Assembly: GCF_024297145.1 (NCBI RefSeq)
Contig: NZ_JANCTC010000001.1
Location: 1 to 64,000, forward strand
DNA: 64,000 nucleotides
Reading direction: 5' to 3'
Source: Mesorhizobium sp. LMG 17147
GTDB taxonomy: Bacteria; Pseudomonadota; Alphaproteobacteria; Rhizobiales; Rhizobiaceae
Below the pieces are notes generated by a model, which did no database searches, was not told where the DNA came from, and worked only from the letters and a program-made list of their open reading frames with translations. Position numbers and translations under genes: made by a program. Positions 61,748 through 64,000 of this stretch are shown here, in pieces. How positions within the stretch are numbered: position 1 is the stretch's first letter; each line of letters opens with the position of its first letter.

Positions 61748-63148
61748 CTACAATTGCGATTCGATCGGCAGGCAGCCAACCAGCGCTGCAATGATGCGCC
61801 GATAGAGACTGGCCTCCGGTTCACGCGAATATTGCCGCATCTCGCCATCCGCCAAGCCGAGCCACCGCAAGGCGCCTTTGTCCAGGACCAGCTGGTAGCT
61901 CGTCTGCGGTGATTTTTCGTGCTCGAACAGCCGGCGCAACTCCCTCACCAGATTGGTATCGTGGAAAAGCACGCCCATTTCCGCATTCAACGACACCGAA
62001 CGCGGATCGAAATTGAAGGAACCGACAAACCCCAGCGTGTCGTCGACCGTGAAGGCCTTGGTGTGAAGGCTGGCTCCCTTTGAACCGAAAACGGAGATGT
62101 TGGCCTGGCGGTCGAAGGGCTGCAATTCGAAAAGCTGGATACCTTTTTTAAGCAGCTTGCGGCGGTATTTGGCATAGGCGCCGTGCACGGCTGCGACGTC
62201 CGTCGCGGCGAGCGAGTTGGTCAGGATTGCAACCTCCGCGCCACGGTCCACCAGCTTCGACAGGATGGCCAACCCGGTGCGGCTGGGGATGAAATAGGGC
62301 GAGACGATTTCGAGGCGCTGCCTGGTCGCGGCGATAGCGGGAAGCAACTCCTTTGTCAGCCAGTTCCTGCGCCTCTTGCCGCGCACCTTTTCCGGCGGAT
62401 CGGAAATGACGCGAACGCCTTTCGTCCAGCAGACGTCGCTGTGCGCTACAATGAACTCCGTGATCGTGCGCCAGGCACGGAGGCTGTTCAAAAGCTGGCC
62501 GTCCGCGGTCGCATCGAGATTGTCGAGGAAATCGGCGCGCGAGCCGGCTGCAGCCGGGTTAAGCAGTTCGATCGGCTTTGCCGCCTCGCAACTCCAGAAC
62601 GCCTCGAAGATCTGCATCGTCTGCCCTACGGCAGGACCTAGAAGCAACAGGTCGAGATCGCGAAAATTCGTCTCCGCAGCGTCGAAATAGGCATCGCCAA
62701 TGTTTCTTCCTCCGACAATGGCCAGGCTCCCGTCGGCGATCCAGGCCTTGTTGTGCATGCGGCGGGTCATCGCAAACAGCCGGGCGACCATCTCCAGCGA
62801 GCGAAAGATGCTGCCGTTCCTCATGCCGCTGGGGTTGAACAGCCTCAGCTCGATGTTCTTGTAGCTGTTGAGCGCCAGGTAAGCGGCGTCGCTGTTGCGC
62901 GGATTTATATCGTCCAGCAGCAGGCGGACGCGGACACCGCGCTCCGCCGCCTTGACGACCTCCTGCATCAGCAGCCGGCCGCTATGGTCGTCGTGCCAGA
63001 GATAGTACATCAGGTCGAGGCTGCTTGTGGCACTGCGCGCAGCAAGGATTCGCGCGGCAAACGCGTCATAATTGTCGGCGATCAGCAGCAACCCGCTATT
63101 GCCGGCCGCGATCTTGTCCCGGGCAAACCGCGAAATGGCTGTATCCAT
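61748..63148 (-). CDS. Phospholipase D family protein (cardiolipin-synthase-like)
   Basis: A 466-residue PLD-superfamily protein with two HKD motifs: HNKAWIADGSLAIVGGRNIGD near 135-155 and LHTKAFTVDDTLGFVGSFNFDPRS near 370-395. The segments LDLMYYLWHDDHSGRLLMQEVVKAAERGVRVRLLLDD also fit. It has no N-terminal membrane helices, unlike typical ClsA, so it may be a peripheral cardiolipin synthase of ClsB/ClsC type or a phosphatidyltransferase/nuclease. The ATG at 63,148 is preferred to the one at 63,163. The next gene upstream on the same strand is an endonuclease/exonuclease/phosphatase protein (63 bp). Confidence 0.86.
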   Translation of the reverse strand: MDTAISRFARDKIAAGNSGLLLIADNYDAFAARILAARSATSSLDLMYYLWHDDHSGRLLMQEVVKAAERGVRVRLLLDDINPRNSDAAYLALNSYKNIELRLFNPSGMRNGSIFRSLEMVARLFAMTRRMHNKAWIADGSLAIVGGRNIGDAYFDAAETNFRDLDLLLLGPAVGQTMQIFEAFWSCEAAKPIELLNPAAAGSRADFLDNLDATADGQLLNSLRAWRTITEFIVAHSDVCWTKGVRVISDPPEKVRGKRRRNWLTKELLPAIAATRQRLEIVSPYFIPSRTGLAILSKLVDRGAEVAILTNSLAATDVAAVHGAYAKYRRKLLKKGIQLFELQPFDRQANISVFGSKGASLHTKAFTVDDTLGFVGSFNFDPRSVSLNAEMGVLFHDTNLVRELRRLFEHEKSPQTSYQLVLDKGALRWLGLADGEMRQYSREPEASLYRRIIAALVGCLPIESQL

Positions 63149-63211
63149 CAAGTGCACCGGCAAACGTCAGCGAAGCAAACGGTCTGAAATCTGATTAACA
63201 ACCCTTCAGGT

Positions 63212-63970
63212 TCATTCTGGTTGCAGTCGCGGCTGCCGTATCGCGTCCAGGTTCAGCCGGGCCTTGATCGGCAGATGATCGGAAGCGCGCTGCGCCAGCG
63301 GCGTCTTGTGCACCTCGATGCTGGAAATCAGGTGGGGCGGCCTGGCCAGGATGCGGTCGAGCGCAAACAGTGGAAAGCGCGACGGAAAGCTCGGCAGAAC
63401 CGCATCGATCGGACCGAAATGCGGCAGCAAGGCCAGCAGCGAAGACCTGTTGCGGACGCGCCATTCGTTGAGGTCGCCGAGCAGGATGGTTGGCCGCAGA
63501 ACCGGGTGCGTGGCTTCGACCAGCGCGTTGGCCTGCTGCGAGCGCGACCGCCGCAGCAGGCCGAAATGTGCGGCTATGATCCTAAGCGAGACGCCCTTCA
63601 GCTCCAGATCCGCGATGACCGCACCGCGCGGCTCAAGGCCGGGCAGCCGGATCTGGTTCACGCTTTCGACCACGCCGCGGCGCGCCAGGATCAGATTTCC
63701 GTGCCAGCCATGGCTGCGGCGGTTTTCCGGGACATGTGTGGGGACGAGGTCGCTATCCCGCTCGAGCGCTGCGAGATCGAGCAAACCCTGCCTGCTTCCG
63801 GTTCTTTCGTCGGCCTCCTGCAAGGCAATGATATCGGCGTCGAGTTCCTTGACCACGGCCGCGACCCGCTCCGGATCGAACCTGCCGTCGGTGCCGACGC
63901 ATTTATGCACATTGTAGGATGCAACCGTGGTGCACGAAATTTCGTTGCCGGGCGCCGTAAACCGCGGCAC
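63212..63970 (-). CDS. Endonuclease/exonuclease/phosphatase family protein
   Basis: A 252-residue protein of the EEP fold (metal-dependent DNase I/sphingomyelinase/inositol-phosphatase type): ASYNVHKCVGTDGRFDPE, ADIIALQEADER (metal Glu), LLGDLNEW (Asp-x-Asn) and the C-terminal SDHLPI (catalytic His). It has no signal peptide within the visible part. The start is near the right edge: a GTG at 63,970 is chosen, but the frame is still open to the window end and a further upstream start is possible. Probably co-transcribed with the phospholipase D gene; such pairs suggest membrane-lipid or nucleic-acid processing, but the substrate is unknown. Confidence 0.85.
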   Translation of the reverse strand: MPRFTAPGNEISCTTVASYNVHKCVGTDGRFDPERVAAVVKELDADIIALQEADERTGSRQGLLDLAALERDSDLVPTHVPENRRSHGWHGNLILARRGVVESVNQIRLPGLEPRGAVIADLELKGVSLRIIAAHFGLLRRSRSQQANALVEATHPVLRPTILLGDLNEWRVRNRSSLLALLPHFGPIDAVLPSFPSRFPLFALDRILARPPHLISSIEVHKTPLAQRASDHLPIKARLNLDAIRQPRLQPE

Positions 63971-64000
63971 TTCCCTTCGCAGCGCAGCGCCAAGCGACCT

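Overview
The window is high-GC alphaproteobacterial chromosome, most likely from a Mesorhizobium-like member of the Hyphomicrobiales. The pointers are a DUF768 protein, DUF1236 and DUF3309 proteins, a Sinorhizobium-type PmtA next to dnaJ-dnaK, matB, an ALDH/deoC pair, and dispersed palindromic repeats of rhizobial type. I saw no tRNA, rRNA, CRISPR array, phage or conjugation gene. The only mobile DNA is the 3' end of an ISAs1-type transposase at the left edge.

Layout. 1-9.1 kb: transposase remnant, malate synthase G, a YifB/ComM ATPase, glutathione synthetase, and a GtrA / GtrB-like / GT-C set that looks like a lipid-linked surface glycosylation system. 9.2-12.5 kb: a tightly coupled galactose-type sugar-acid operon (SDR, dgoK, dgoA, SMP-30 lactonase). 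12.6-21.9 kb: mostly housekeeping genes (ATP-grasp protein, DUF1330, pyrF, FMN reductase, esterase, pmtA, dnaJ, dnaK, rpe); dnaK has a good sigma-32-type promoter. 22-23.5 kb: matB.

23.5-33.9 kb is an amino-sugar locus. nagK-nagQ-nagB-II-nagA (minus strand, every junction a 4-bp overlap) is divergent from murQ and a sugar ABC transporter (binding protein, two permeases, a Gfo/Idh/MocA oxidoreductase, ATPase). Both promoters carry the same operator, tandem TGGTATT boxes 11 bp apart, so one GntR regulator probably controls the whole locus. Imported N-acetylglucosamine or N-acetylmuramate derivatives would be phosphorylated, de-etherified, deacetylated and deaminated to fructose-6-phosphate.

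33.9-47.2 kb: a 2-keto-3-deoxy-sugar-acid pair (FAH-family hydrolase and SDR), a two-domain ALDH16-like dehydrogenase with deoC, ferredoxin-NADP reductase, hyuA/hyuB with a small zinc-ribbon protein, and the methionine importer metQ-metN-metI.

47.5-64 kb is a patchwork of small secreted or membrane proteins and stress genes: DUF1236 (two), DUF4142, DUF3309, a Crp-like regulator, a YciE/DUF892 ferritin-like protein, a stand-alone ATP-dependent DNA ligase, MgtC, DUF763, a PPC/DUF296 protein, a HAD-phosphatase/ATPase fusion, an SDR, DUF768, a phospholipase D family protein and an endonuclease/exonuclease/phosphatase protein. At least eight sites before these genes fit the alphaproteobacterial general-stress sigma factor (EcfG) consensus GGAAC-N16/17-NGTT, two of them perfectly. 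This block is therefore best read as a general-stress regulon island. The most unusual items are the HAD-ATPase fusion, a 24-codon ORF overlapping the start of the mgtC-like gene, and a protein built of five 72-bp repeats.
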